From Lachnoclostridium sp. UBA903 (GTDB taxonomy: Bacteria > Bacillota > Clostridia > Lachnospirales > Lachnospiraceae), in assembly GCA_002294045.1 (NCBI GenBank), contig DBEP01000075.1, positions 1 through 18,275 of the forward strand: 18,275 nucleotides of DNA. Reading direction: 5' to 3'. Within the stretch, counting starts at the first letter, position 1. Each line of letters opens with the position of its first letter. The notes beneath the pieces are model-generated. The model was not told where the DNA came from. It saw only the letters and a program-made list of their open reading frames with translations, and did not search any database. Shown piece after piece: positions 7,121-14,659 of this stretch. The position numbers and the translations under genes were made by a program.

Positions 7121-8467
7121 ATGGCATTTGATAGCCTATCCGAAAAACTGCAAAATGTATTTAAAAATTTGAGAGGTAAGGGCCGTTTATCAGAAGCGGA
7201 TGTCATCACGGCTTTAAAAGAAGTTAAGATGGCTATGTTAGAAGCAGATGTTAACTTTAAGGTAGTTAAAAATTTCATAAAATCCGTTCAGGAAAGAGCA
7301 GTTGGCCAGGATGTAATGTCAAGCTTAACTCCGGGTCAAATGGTAATCAAAATAGTTAATGAAGAAATGATTAATCTGATGGGTTCTGAAACCACAGAAA
7401 TAACCTTTAAGCCGGGCAATGAAATAACAGTTATTATGATGTGCGGTCTTCAGGGCGCAGGTAAAACCACCACTACAGCAAAATTAGCGGGTAAGTTTAA
7501 ATCCAAAGGGAAAAAACCTTTATTGGCTGCCTGTGACATTTACAGGCCGGCAGCTATTGAACAGCTTCAGATTAATGCGGAGAAACAGGGTGTTCCGGTA
7601 TTTTCCATGGGAGATAAACATAAACCGGTGAATATCGCAAAAGCCGCAATCGAACATGCCGCAAAGAATAATTGCAATGTTGTTATATTGGATACGGCAG
7701 GACGTCTTCATGTCGATGAAGATATGATGAATGAATTAATCGAAATTAAGGAACATATTAACGTACATCAGACAATTCTGGTGGTTGATTCCATGACCGG
7801 TCAGGATGCGGTAAATGTTGCCGAAATGTTCAGCAGTAAAATTGGTATTGACGGAGTTATTCTTACCAAATTGGACGGTGATACCAGAGGCGGTGCGGCT
7901 CTTTCCATCCGTGCCGTAACCGGCAAGCCCATCCTGTATGTTGGTATGGGTGAAAAGTTATCGGACCTGGAGCAGTTTTATCCGGACCGTATGGCATCCA
8001 GAATCCTGGGAATGGGAGATATTCTGACTTTAATCGATAAAGCCCAGCTGGATTTTGATGAGGATAAGGCAAGGCAGCTGGAGAAGAAAATCAAAAAAGC
8101 GGAATTTGACTTTAATGATTTTCTGGAGCAGATGCAGCAGATTAAAAAAATGGGCGGTATCGGTGATATCATGAAAATGATACCGGGCATGGGCGGCGGT
8201 TTAAAAGATGTGGATATTGACGAAAACGCTCTTTCCGGTGTGGAGGCCATAATTTATTCCATGACTAAGGCAGAACGCTCCAATCCGGACATATTAAATC
8301 CGTCCAGAAAAAAACGTATTGCAAAAGGTGCCGGTGTGGATATCAGTGAAGTAAATAAGCTGGTGAAACAGTTTGAACAGATGAAAAAAATGATGAAGCA
8401 GTTTTCCGGCATGATGGGCGGCAAGGGAGCAAAACGCGGTAAATTTAAACTTCCCTTTGGATTTTAG
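7121..8467 (+). CDS. ffh: Signal recognition particle GTPase Ffh (SRP54)
   Basis: The 448-residue core protein of the bacterial signal recognition particle. It binds signal sequences as they leave the ribosome and, through its GTPase, docks with FtsY at the membrane. An N domain (1-90) is followed by the G domain with P-loop GLQGAGKTT (109-117), DTAGRLHVDED (191-201) and TKLDGDTRGG (249-258). The C-terminal methionine-rich M domain contains GGIGDIMKMIPGMGGG and a run of QMKKMMKQFSGMMGG, for signal peptide and 4.5S RNA binding. The start is ATG 7121 after TTAGGAGGTTG; a TTG six bases earlier overlaps that site. The length is normal. The SRP RNA gene is not in the window. Confidence 0.98.
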   Translation: MAFDSLSEKLQNVFKNLRGKGRLSEADVITALKEVKMAMLEADVNFKVVKNFIKSVQERAVGQDVMSSLTPGQMVIKIVNEEMINLMGSETTEITFKPGNEITVIMMCGLQGAGKTTTTAKLAGKFKSKGKKPLLAACDIYRPAAIEQLQINAEKQGVPVFSMGDKHKPVNIAKAAIEHAAKNNCNVVILDTAGRLHVDEDMMNELIEIKEHINVHQTILVVDSMTGQDAVNVAEMFSSKIGIDGVILTKLDGDTRGGAALSIRAVTGKPILYVGMGEKLSDLEQFYPDRMASRILGMGDILTLIDKAQLDFDEDKARQLEKKIKKAEFDFNDFLEQMQQIKKMGGIGDIMKMIPGMGGGLKDVDIDENALSGVEAIIYSMTKAERSNPDILNPSRKKRIAKGAGVDISEVNKLVKQFEQMKKMMKQFSGMMGGKGAKRGKFKLPFGF

Positions 8468-8568
8468 TCGGTTGTTATGTTATATACAATATTTGATATA
8501 ACTTTTACAATAAAAGCTTTAATATGATATTTATATTAAGTAATATTAATTTAAGGAGGTGAACGTAA

Positions 8569-8814
8569 ATGGCAGTTAAAATCAGGTTAAAAAGAATGGG
8601 ACAGAAAAAGGCTCCTTTCTATAGAATTGTTGTTTCTGATTCCAGGTCACCAAGAGACGGTAAATTTATCGAAGAGATTGGGACTTATGATCCGACCAGG
8701 GAACCAAGCGCTTTCAAAATCAATGAAGAAGCAGCTAAGAGATGGCTGACAAATGGTGCCCAACCTACGGAAACAGTAGGTAATTTATTTAAAATAGCAG
8801 GCATTTCAAAATAA
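8569..8814 (+). CDS. rpsP: 30S ribosomal protein bS16
   Basis: An 81-residue ribosomal protein with the classic opening MAVKIRLKRMGQKKAPFYRI, then VVSDSRSPRDGKFIEEIGTYDP. It binds 16S rRNA during early 30S assembly. AAGGAGGTG lies about seven bases before the ATG. It sits 101 bases after ffh in the conserved order ffh-rpsP-khpA. The gap is AT-rich and may hold a promoter, but none stands out. Confidence 0.98.
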   Translation: MAVKIRLKRMGQKKAPFYRIVVSDSRSPRDGKFIEEIGTYDPTREPSAFKINEEAAKRWLTNGAQPTETVGNLFKIAGISK

Positions 8815-8899
8815 TACCTGTTAAGTATTGCGGTTTAGTTGCTATAAAATTGTACAATTTAGTACTATGCATTTCACATTCCAGTGGAGGTGAAGAGTA

Positions 8900-9130
8900 A
8901 TGAAAGAATTAGTCAAAGTAATTGCTACATCACTCGTTGATCACCCTGAAGAAGTTGTTGTTACTGAGAAGGAAACCGATAAGTCTATTATTGTTGAATT
9001 GAAAGTGGCCCCTGAAGATATGGGTAAGGTCATTGGAAAACAAGGCCGTATTGCAAAGTCCATTCGTACAGTTGTTAAAGCAGCAGCTACAAAGGATGAT
9101 AAAAAAGTAGTAGTTGAGATACTACAATAA
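8900..9130 (+). CDS. khpA: KH-domain RNA-binding protein KhpA (YlqC)
   Basis: A 76-residue single KH domain. The RNA-binding GXXG loop is GKQGR within DMGKVIGKQGRIAKSIRTVV (about residues 41-60). KhpA pairs with KhpB (Jag) in several Firmicutes to bind RNA and influence cell elongation and division; that partner is not here. It lies between rpsP and rimM as in many Firmicutes. AGTGGAGGTG is the ribosome binding site. The 238 bases to rimM, with an inverted-repeat element, are unusually long for this operon. Confidence 0.95.
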   Translation: MKELVKVIATSLVDHPEEVVVTEKETDKSIIVELKVAPEDMGKVIGKQGRIAKSIRTVVKAAATKDDKKVVVEILQ

Positions 9131-9181
9131 TTTACAACCCAAAAATGAAAGTCGAATGTTAAAGCAGGAAGCTTTGTTTTA

Positions 9182-9256
9182 ATAGGGGCTGTTGCAAAAT
9201 AGTCAATTTACTGAACTTGTGGTAAGTTATATTTTGAATTTTGCAACAGCTCCTAT
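9182..9256. mobile_element. MITE-like inverted-repeat element between khpA and rimM
   Basis: ATAGGGGCTGTTGCAAAAT (9182-9200) and ATTTTGCAACAGCTCCTAT (9238-9256) are inverted copies with one mismatch in 19. The centre is 37 bases and AT-rich. The GGGGCTGTTGCAAAA style is like insertion sequence terminal repeats, and TA flanks both ends of the core repeat. There is no room for a transposase, so this would be a non-autonomous remnant. In RNA it would fold into a long hairpin inside the ribosomal operon. Confidence 0.7.
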
Positions 9257-9368
9257 ACGTTATAAATTAGGAATCCGGTTCAGCGTTCCTAAATAACTGA
9301 CTGAAGGGATATAAAGTATCTTCCGTAAGGTTATCATTATAGCAGATTATGAATAGATTGGAGTCGTA

Positions 9369-9875
9369 ATGAACGAGTATTTACGTGTCGGAGTGATTTC
9401 CTCAACCCATGGAATCCGCGGTGAGGTGAAGGTATATCCTACGACTGATGATATCGAGCGTTTTAAATATTTAAAACAGGTTATATTGGATACCGGAAAA
9501 GAATACAGGGAACTTGAAATAGAGGGAGTTAAATTTTTTAAGAAGCAGGCCATCCTGAAATTCAAGGGAATTGATAATATAAATGAGATTGAAAAATATA
9601 AAGGCAGGGACATTCTTGTAACCAGGGAAAATGCGGTGCAGCTAAAAAAGGATGAATATTTTATATATGACATTATCGGTTCTAAGGTACTTACCGATGA
9701 CGGCCTGGAATTAGGAGTACTGAAGGAAGTAATGACAACCGGGGCGAACGATGTCTATATTGTTGCAGGACCGGACGGAAAAGAAATACTGCTGCCCTCC
9801 ATTAAGGAATGTATTTTAGATATTGATACCACCAATAAAGTAATTAAGGTCCATGTGTTACCCGGTTTGCTCTAA
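9369..9875 (+). CDS. rimM: Ribosome maturation factor RimM
   Basis: A 168-residue protein needed for late maturation of the 30S head, binding ribosomal protein S19. The N-terminal RimM domain starts LRVGVISSTHGIRGEVKVYP and the C-terminal PRC-barrel contains DIIGSKVLTDDGLELGVLKE and NDVYIV, ending ILLPSIKECILDIDTTNKVI. ATG 9369 follows a modest GGAG. It lies 29 bases before trmD, the usual partner. The element upstream may decouple its expression from rpsP-khpA. Confidence 0.96.
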   Translation: MNEYLRVGVISSTHGIRGEVKVYPTTDDIERFKYLKQVILDTGKEYRELEIEGVKFFKKQAILKFKGIDNINEIEKYKGRDILVTRENAVQLKKDEYFIYDIIGSKVLTDDGLELGVLKEVMTTGANDVYIVAGPDGKEILLPSIKECILDIDTTNKVIKVHVLPGLL

Positions 9876-9904
9876 AGGATACCGGGAACAAAAAGGAGTT
9901 TTAC

Positions 9905-10714
9905 ATGAATTTTTATGTATTAACATTATTTCCTGATATGATTGAACAAGGACTTAATATAAGTATAACAGGCCGTGCTTTGGATAAAGGGCTGATATCC
10001 CTCAATCCGGTAGATATACGGGATTTCTCAGAAAATAAACATAAAAGGGTAGATGATTATCCCTATGGCGGCGGAGCAGGTATGGTAATGGCTCCCGGAC
10101 CTGTTTACCGTGCCCACCAATATGTTAAGGAGCAGATTTTAAAGAAAAAAACAGCTGAAAATACCGCTGATACCGCTGCTCCTACGAAAGAAGCCGGGCT
10201 GATAAATAAGAAGACCAGAGTAGTATATCTAACCCCCCAGGGGAAAGTGTTCAATCAAAATATGGCTGAGGAATTTGCCGGAGAAGAAGACTTGATTTTT
10301 CTTTGCGGTCATTATGAAGGAATCGATGAACGTGCACTTGAAATGGTGGTGACCGATTATGTGTCTGTCGGAGATTATGTTTTAACGGGAGGGGAACTGC
10401 CAGCCATGATTATGATGGATGCCATAGCCCGGTTAATCCCCGGAGTTCTGAACAACGATGCTTCAGCGGAGTTTGAATCTTTTCAGGATAATTTGCTGGA
10501 ATATCCCCAGTATACCAGACCGGAGGTATTTATGGAAAAGGCGGTTCCGGAAGTTTTGCTGTCCGGCCACCATGCTAAGATAGAGGAATGGAGAAAAAAA
10601 CAGTCCATCCTCCGTACGGCCAAAAACCGGCCTGATTTACTGGATAAGGCCCAGCTGGCGGAAGATGAATTGAATTTCTTAAAGGACTCCGGGGTGAAGT
10701 ATAAGGATTTTTAA
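9905..10714 (+). CDS. trmD: tRNA (guanine37-N1)-methyltransferase TrmD
   Basis: A 269-residue enzyme that methylates G37 next to the anticodon to prevent frameshifting, using S-adenosylmethionine bound in a trefoil knot. Conserved blocks are ITGRALDKGLI, DYPYGGGAGMVM (51-62), LTPQGKVFNQ, LCGHYEGIDERALE and SVGDYVLTGGELPAMIM. The protein is longer than usual because about 22 extra residues (about 79-102, rich in K, A, T and E) sit between the GGGAGM and YLTPQG blocks. That insertion is low-complexity and leaves the motifs intact. An AAAAGGAG ribosome binding site is present. Confidence 0.97.
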   Translation: MNFYVLTLFPDMIEQGLNISITGRALDKGLISLNPVDIRDFSENKHKRVDDYPYGGGAGMVMAPGPVYRAHQYVKEQILKKKTAENTADTAAPTKEAGLINKKTRVVYLTPQGKVFNQNMAEEFAGEEDLIFLCGHYEGIDERALEMVVTDYVSVGDYVLTGGELPAMIMMDAIARLIPGVLNNDASAEFESFQDNLLEYPQYTRPEVFMEKAVPEVLLSGHHAKIEEWRKKQSILRTAKNRPDLLDKAQLAEDELNFLKDSGVKYKDF

Positions 10715-10750
10715 AATTAACACTTATTTATAGAATTTACCTGGAAATAC

Positions 10751-10779
10751 TTGCAATCTGTTTATAAATATGTTAAAGT
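10751..10779 (+). promoter_or_regulatory. Possible internal promoter before rplS
   Basis: TTGCAA (10751-10756) and TAAAGT (10774-10779) are 17 bases apart; each matches four or more of the six consensus positions. If used, it would give a leader of about 115 bases for rplS. This is a weak call from sequence alone. Confidence 0.35.
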
Positions 10780-10794
10780 AATTTATTGTGAGAT

Positions 10795-10901
10795 AAGATG
10801 GTCCTCTGATACGCCGCTTTACTGATTATAAGGACATGTTGTTAATGACATTTCCTTTTGGCAAAGTATTAGGAACATCTAAATATGAAGGAGGTCACAT
10901 A
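10795..10901 (+). ncRNA. Possible structured rplS leader (L19 leader-like)
   Basis: The 187 bases between trmD and rplS end in a region with paired segments: GTCCT (10801-10805) with AGGAC (10831-10835), and TTCCT (10852-10856) with AGGAA (10871-10875). An autoregulatory L19 leader is known at this place in some Firmicutes. Position and pairing are suggestive only; I cannot confirm the family consensus by eye. Confidence 0.35.
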
Positions 10902-11249
10902 ATGAACGATATTATTAAGAACATTGAAGCCGGCCAGCTTAAGGAAAATGTAGCCAGCTTTAACGTAGGCGATACGGTAAAAGTATATGCTAAGGTAAAA
11001 GAAGGCAGCCGTGAAAGAACCCAGGTATTTGAAGGCGTTGTTTTAAAAAGACAAAACGGCGGAGCCAGAGAAACTTTTACTGTCAGGAAATCATCTAACG
11101 GTATTGGGGTTGAAAAAACCTGGCCGTTGCACTCTCCAAGTGTTGTAAAAATCGAAGTCATCAGACGCGGTAAAGTCAGAAGAGCTAAATTAACTTATTT
11201 ACGTGATAGAGTAGGTAAGAAAGCAAAAGTAAAAGAAATCTTAAAATAA
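10902..11249 (+). CDS. rplS: 50S ribosomal protein bL19
   Basis: A 115-residue protein at the interface of the ribosomal subunits. Recognised by FNVGDTVKVYAKVKEGSRER, VFEGVVLKRQNGGARETFTV, then KTWPLHSPSVVKIEVIRRGK and a basic tail RRAKLTYLRDRVGKKAKVKE. The start ATG 10902 follows GAAGGAGGTCAC; a longer frame from 10836 would add 22 residues unlike the family and would overlap the putative leader. A clear terminator follows 27 bases after the stop codon. Confidence 0.98.
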   Translation: MNDIIKNIEAGQLKENVASFNVGDTVKVYAKVKEGSRERTQVFEGVVLKRQNGGARETFTVRKSSNGIGVEKTWPLHSPSVVKIEVIRRGKVRRAKLTYLRDRVGKKAKVKEILK

Positions 11250-11276
11250 TTCTTACGGAATGGACACGAAAACGGG

Positions 11277-11309
11277 AAGGGACAACTACTTAGGTATTGT
11301 CCCTTTTTT
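11277..11309 (+). terminator. Intrinsic terminator after rplS
   Basis: AAGGGACAA (11277-11285) pairs perfectly with TTGTCCCTT (11297-11305) around an 11-base loop, followed by a six-T run (11304-11309). The next gene starts only 42 bases later with no visible promoter in between, so the signal peptidase is either reached by readthrough or driven by a promoter I do not see. Confidence 0.88.
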
Positions 11310-11350
11310 AACAGGTAAAGATTTACCGGTATTGTTCACAGGAGCAGAGT

Positions 11351-11992
11351 ATGGAATTTGATTTTGAGAAGGCGAGCAAAAAGCCTCTTGTAAAGAAAAT
11401 AATATGGAGCAGTATCATCTGGATTATAGAGATTGCTTTTGTAGTTACATTGGCCTATCTTATAGTAAATTATGCCTTGGAAAAGACCACCATGTTAGGC
11501 GTATCCATGGAAATTACCTTAAAGGATCAGGACAAGATTATTATTAATAAATTTGCCTATAAGCTTTCGAAGCCAAAACGTTTTGATGTAATTGTATTTA
11601 AACAAACAGGCAAAGAACACAGTTATTACAATATTAAGAGGATTATAGGACTGCCTGGGGAAAACATTCAGATAAGAAATGGAAATATTTATATCAACGG
11701 GAAAACCGTTACGGAGCCAATTGTCACGGAAGCTGTTAAAAACAGCGGTCTGGCGGCAGAGGAAATTCAGTTGGATGAAAATGAATATTTTGTATTAGGC
11801 GATAACCGAAATAACAGTGAAGACAGCCGGTTCGCCAATATTGGAAATATATTGTTCGATGATATTGTCGGTAAAGCATGGATGCGTATTAATGATTTTG
11901 ATTTTATTACTAATTTGAATAAGATAGATGACGATAACAGTAGCGGTGATAATTCGACGGAAAACGGTGAAGAGAGTATACAAAGTGAATGA
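11351..11992 (+). CDS. lepB: Type I signal peptidase, divergent paralogue with acidic tail
   Basis: A 213-residue membrane-anchored peptidase with one N-terminal transmembrane helix (about 16-42). The catalytic serine is Ser52 in GVSMEITL and the lysine is Lys96 in YNIKRIIGLPGE; GDNRNNSEDSR is the conserved box E. It removes signal peptides outside the membrane. The family's usual proline after SMx is Ile here. The C-terminus departs from the family after GKAWMRI and ends in a tail of D, E, S and N residues. Start ATG 11351 follows CAGGAGC. A second signal peptidase lies one gene downstream, with rbgA between them. Both active-site residues are present, so it is probably functional. Confidence 0.9.
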   Translation: MEFDFEKASKKPLVKKIIWSSIIWIIEIAFVVTLAYLIVNYALEKTTMLGVSMEITLKDQDKIIINKFAYKLSKPKRFDVIVFKQTGKEHSYYNIKRIIGLPGENIQIRNGNIYINGKTVTEPIVTEAVKNSGLAAEEIQLDENEYFVLGDNRNNSEDSRFANIGNILFDDIVGKAWMRINDFDFITNLNKIDDDNSSGDNSTENGEESIQSE

Positions 11993-12036
11993 AGCAGTAC
12001 ATGGACGGAAATTTCCGCACCGTAAGGAGGAATAAA

Positions 12037-12894
12037 ATGCACTTTCAATGGTACCCCGGTCATATGACAAAGACAAAACGTATGATGCAGGAAGATATAA
12101 AATTAATTGATGTTGTAATTGAACTGGTTGATGCAAGAATACCGCTTAGCAGTAAAAACCCTGATATTGATGAAATAGCTAAAAATAAATCACGGGTAAT
12201 TCTGTTAAATAAGTTTGATTTAGCCGATGAGGAATATACCGAAGACTGGAAAGCTTATTTTGAAAAGCTGGGTTATTTTGTAACTCTGGTGAATTCTAAA
12301 AGCGGTAATGGTGTAAGAAGAGTCAACGACGTAGTGAAACTGGCTTGTAAAGAAAAAATCGAGAGGGACAGAAAGAGGGGGATTTTAAACCGGCCTCTCA
12401 GAGCCATGGTAGTAGGTATCCCTAATGTGGGCAAATCAACATTCATTAACGGTATTGCAGGAAAAGCGGCGACAAAAACCGGCAATAAACCGGGTGTAAC
12501 AAAAGGAAAGCAATGGATTAAAATAAATAAAAACATTGAATTATTAGATACTCCCGGGATTTTATGGCCGAAATTCGAAGATCAGGCGGTAGGGCTCAGG
12601 CTTGCTTTCATAGGCTCCATACGGGAAGAAATACTCAATATATATGAACTGTCCCTGGAATTGATTCGCTTTCTTTCTACCTATTATAAAGGCAGCTTAA
12701 GTAACCGTTATGGTATAGAAGAAAGTGAGGATTCTGCGGAAACATTAAGCCGGATTGCTGAAAAAAGAGCTTGCAGAATTAAGGGCGGTGAATTAGACTT
12801 AAATAAAGCGGCCGGTTTTGTTATGGATGACTTCAGAAACGGAAGATTAGGCAGTATTACTTTAGAGTTTCCTCCTGTTTCTGATACGGAGTAA
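12037..12894 (+). CDS. rbgA: Ribosome biogenesis GTPase RbgA (YlqF)
   Basis: A 285-residue circularly permuted GTPase required for late 50S assembly. The permuted order is visible: NKFD (G4, 58-61) precedes GIPNVGKST (G1, 127-135), then GVTKGKQ (switch region) and DTPG (G3, 171-174). The N-terminus MHFQWYPGHMTKTKRMM is diagnostic. The start at 12037 follows AAGGAGG; an upstream in-frame ATG at 11989 overlaps the end of the signal peptidase gene and adds 16 residues that do not fit the family. The gene is sandwiched between two signal peptidase genes, within the conserved rplS-rbgA-rnhB order. Confidence 0.97.
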   Translation: MHFQWYPGHMTKTKRMMQEDIKLIDVVIELVDARIPLSSKNPDIDEIAKNKSRVILLNKFDLADEEYTEDWKAYFEKLGYFVTLVNSKSGNGVRRVNDVVKLACKEKIERDRKRGILNRPLRAMVVGIPNVGKSTFINGIAGKAATKTGNKPGVTKGKQWIKINKNIELLDTPGILWPKFEDQAVGLRLAFIGSIREEILNIYELSLELIRFLSTYYKGSLSNRYGIEESEDSAETLSRIAEKRACRIKGGELDLNKAAGFVMDDFRNGRLGSITLEFPPVSDTE

Positions 12895-12925
12895 GTGAGC
12901 CTTACCGGAAGAAAGAGGTGTTTTC

Positions 12926-13516
12926 GTGTTGGAAGAGCAGAATTTCGGACTTAAGGAAAATCAAAATTTCAGCAAACCCAAAAAGGTTTTTGCAGAAGGC
13001 TTACATCTGTTATTTTACCTGATACTTGTTTTTCTGTCGGCATATTTAATCCTGCATTTTATAGGGCAGCGAACGCAGGTCCTTGGGCAATCCATGGAGA
13101 ATACGCTTTTAAGCCAGGATAATCTCATCGTTGATAAGTTATCCTATCATTTTACAAAGCCCCACCGGTTTGACATAGTTGTATTCCCGGTGGATGAAGG
13201 TGAGAATGTCTTCTATATTAAAAGAGTAATCGGGATGCCTGGAGAAACGGTACAGATTATTGACGGAAAAATATATGTCAATAATCAATTATTGAAAGAA
13301 GATTATGGAAAAGAGGTTATTTCCGATGATAACGAAGGGCTTGCGGCACAACCCGTCGTCCTGGGCGCAGATGAATATTTTGTATTGGGAGATAACAGGA
13401 ATCATAGTACGGACAGCCGGGACCCGGAGATAGGTAATGTTGCCAAATCATCAATCATAGGTAAAGCCTGGATTCGTATCTGGCCTTTGAACCGTTTTGG
13501 CTTTATAAATTACTGA
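12926..13516 (+). CDS. lepB: Type I signal peptidase
   Basis: A 196-residue paralogue of the 11351 gene. One transmembrane helix (about 24-46) precedes the active site: Ser56 in GQSMENTL and Lys99 in YIKRVIGMPGE. Box E GDNRNHSTDSRDPEIG and the C-terminal GKAWIRIWPLNRFG are closer to the family norm than in the other copy. As there, the proline of SMxPT is replaced (Asn). The start is GTG 12926, with AGAGGTG five bases upstream; TTG 12929 is an alternative. It lies 31 bases after rbgA and 20 before rnhB, in the same transcript. Confidence 0.92.
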   Translation: MLEEQNFGLKENQNFSKPKKVFAEGLHLLFYLILVFLSAYLILHFIGQRTQVLGQSMENTLLSQDNLIVDKLSYHFTKPHRFDIVVFPVDEGENVFYIKRVIGMPGETVQIIDGKIYVNNQLLKEDYGKEVISDDNEGLAAQPVVLGADEYFVLGDNRNHSTDSRDPEIGNVAKSSIIGKAWIRIWPLNRFGFINY

Positions 13517-13536
13517 TAGATAAGGGAGAAAGCATT

Positions 13537-14313
13537 TTGAACATTAAAATAACGGATATACAAAAGGAATTAGAACTGGCGGACCCGGCCGGTTTGAATA
13601 GCATATTGAATAAATACAGGTCGGATAACCGGGCAGGGGTAAAAAAATTAATTCAAAAATATGAAAAAGAAAGACAGAAGCTTAAAAGCGAAAAGGAAAG
13701 AATTAAGCAGATGAAGTCCTATGAATACCAATATGGGGAATATACTTATATTTGCGGTATAGATGAGGTTGGCAGGGGCCCCTTGGCAGGACCTGTCGTA
13801 GCCGGTGCGGTCATCCTTCCAAAGGACTGTGATATTCTCTATATTAATGATTCCAAGCAGCTATCTGAGAAAAAGAGGGAAGAATTATATGATTTTATTA
13901 TGGAGCAGGCCATAGCTGTCGGAGTGGGCAGTGTGCCGCCTACTAAAGTAGATGAAATCAACATACTTCAGGCAACCTATGAAGCCATGAGGCAGGCAAT
14001 TGCCAATTTGTCCGTAGTTCCGGATATTCTGCTAAATGACGCTGTTACCATACCAAAAGTTTCAATAAAGCAGATTCCTATAATCAAAGGAGATGCAAAA
14101 AGCATGTCCATTGCGGCGGCAAGTATTATAGCCAAGGTAACCAGAGACAGGTTAATGGTTGCATACGATAAAATTTTTCCCCAATATGGTTTTGCCGCGA
14201 ACAAAGGTTACGGCTCAAGGGAACATATTGAGGTTCTCAAAAAGATAGGTCCCACGCCCATACACCGTTTAAGTTTTCTTAAAAACTTATTTAATTCAAA
14301 AAACCCTGATTAA
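13537..14313 (+). CDS. rnhB: Ribonuclease HII
   Basis: A 258-residue enzyme that cuts RNA in RNA-DNA hybrids, including single ribonucleotides in DNA. A charged helical N-terminal extension (1-70), normal for Firmicutes RnhB, precedes the catalytic domain: ICGIDEVGRGPLAGPVVAGA with Asp76 and Glu77, then NDSKQLSEKKRE, KGDAKSMSIAAASIIAKVTR and YGFAANKGYGSREH. The start is TTG 13537, preceded by AAGGGAG eight bases upstream; no ATG is well placed. It sits in the classical rbgA-rnhB neighbourhood, with the FlhB-like gene 22 bases downstream. Confidence 0.97.
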   Translation: MNIKITDIQKELELADPAGLNSILNKYRSDNRAGVKKLIQKYEKERQKLKSEKERIKQMKSYEYQYGEYTYICGIDEVGRGPLAGPVVAGAVILPKDCDILYINDSKQLSEKKREELYDFIMEQAIAVGVGSVPPTKVDEINILQATYEAMRQAIANLSVVPDILLNDAVTIPKVSIKQIPIIKGDAKSMSIAAASIIAKVTRDRLMVAYDKIFPQYGFAANKGYGSREHIEVLKKIGPTPIHRLSFLKNLFNSKNPD

Positions 14314-14335
14314 ATAGGAAAAGAGGAGTACATAT

Positions 14336-14656
14336 ATGGCTGAAAGAACAAATAATAAAAATAAGCAGGAAGGTAATCCGCCGGATAAAACCGCGGTTGC
14401 GCTTGCCTATAATCCCGAAGAGGCCGCTCCGAAAATAATTGCAAGCGGAAAGGGTTATTTAGCGGATAAAATTCTTAAAAAAGCCGGTGAGAACCATATA
14501 CCGGTACATAAAGACGAGCAGCTGGCAACCGCCTTAACCAGATTAAATATAGGAGATTATATACCGCCCGAATTATATGAAGTTGTATCCGAAATCCTAA
14601 TCTTTGTTGACGATATGGATCGTATTAAATCCAAGGTTCTTCCAAAAGGAGAATAG
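14336..14656 (+). CDS. FlhB C-terminal-domain-like protein (YlqH family)
   Basis: A 106-residue protein resembling only the cytoplasmic C-terminal domain of FlhB/YscU export-gate proteins, from AVALAYNPEEAAPKIIASGKG through ADKILKKAGENHIPVHKDEQLA to LYEVVSEILIFVDD. The self-cleaving NPTH site of FlhB is absent; the equivalent place reads YNPEEAAP. There are no membrane segments. Similar orphan genes (ylqH) occur next to rnhB in Bacillus. Their role is not established and no flagellar gene is in the window. The ribosome binding site is AGAGGAG. yraN begins three bases after its stop codon, so the two are tightly coupled. Confidence 0.85.
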   Translation: MAERTNNKNKQEGNPPDKTAVALAYNPEEAAPKIIASGKGYLADKILKKAGENHIPVHKDEQLATALTRLNIGDYIPPELYEVVSEILIFVDDMDRIKSKVLPKGE

Positions 14657-14659
14657 TTT

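Noticed and set aside
11795..12136. Minus-strand open frames of about 100 residues over the end of the first signal peptidase gene and the start of rbgA
   Set aside because: They lie opposite two well-supported genes, have no recognisable family or ribosome binding site, and two such frames overlap each other.
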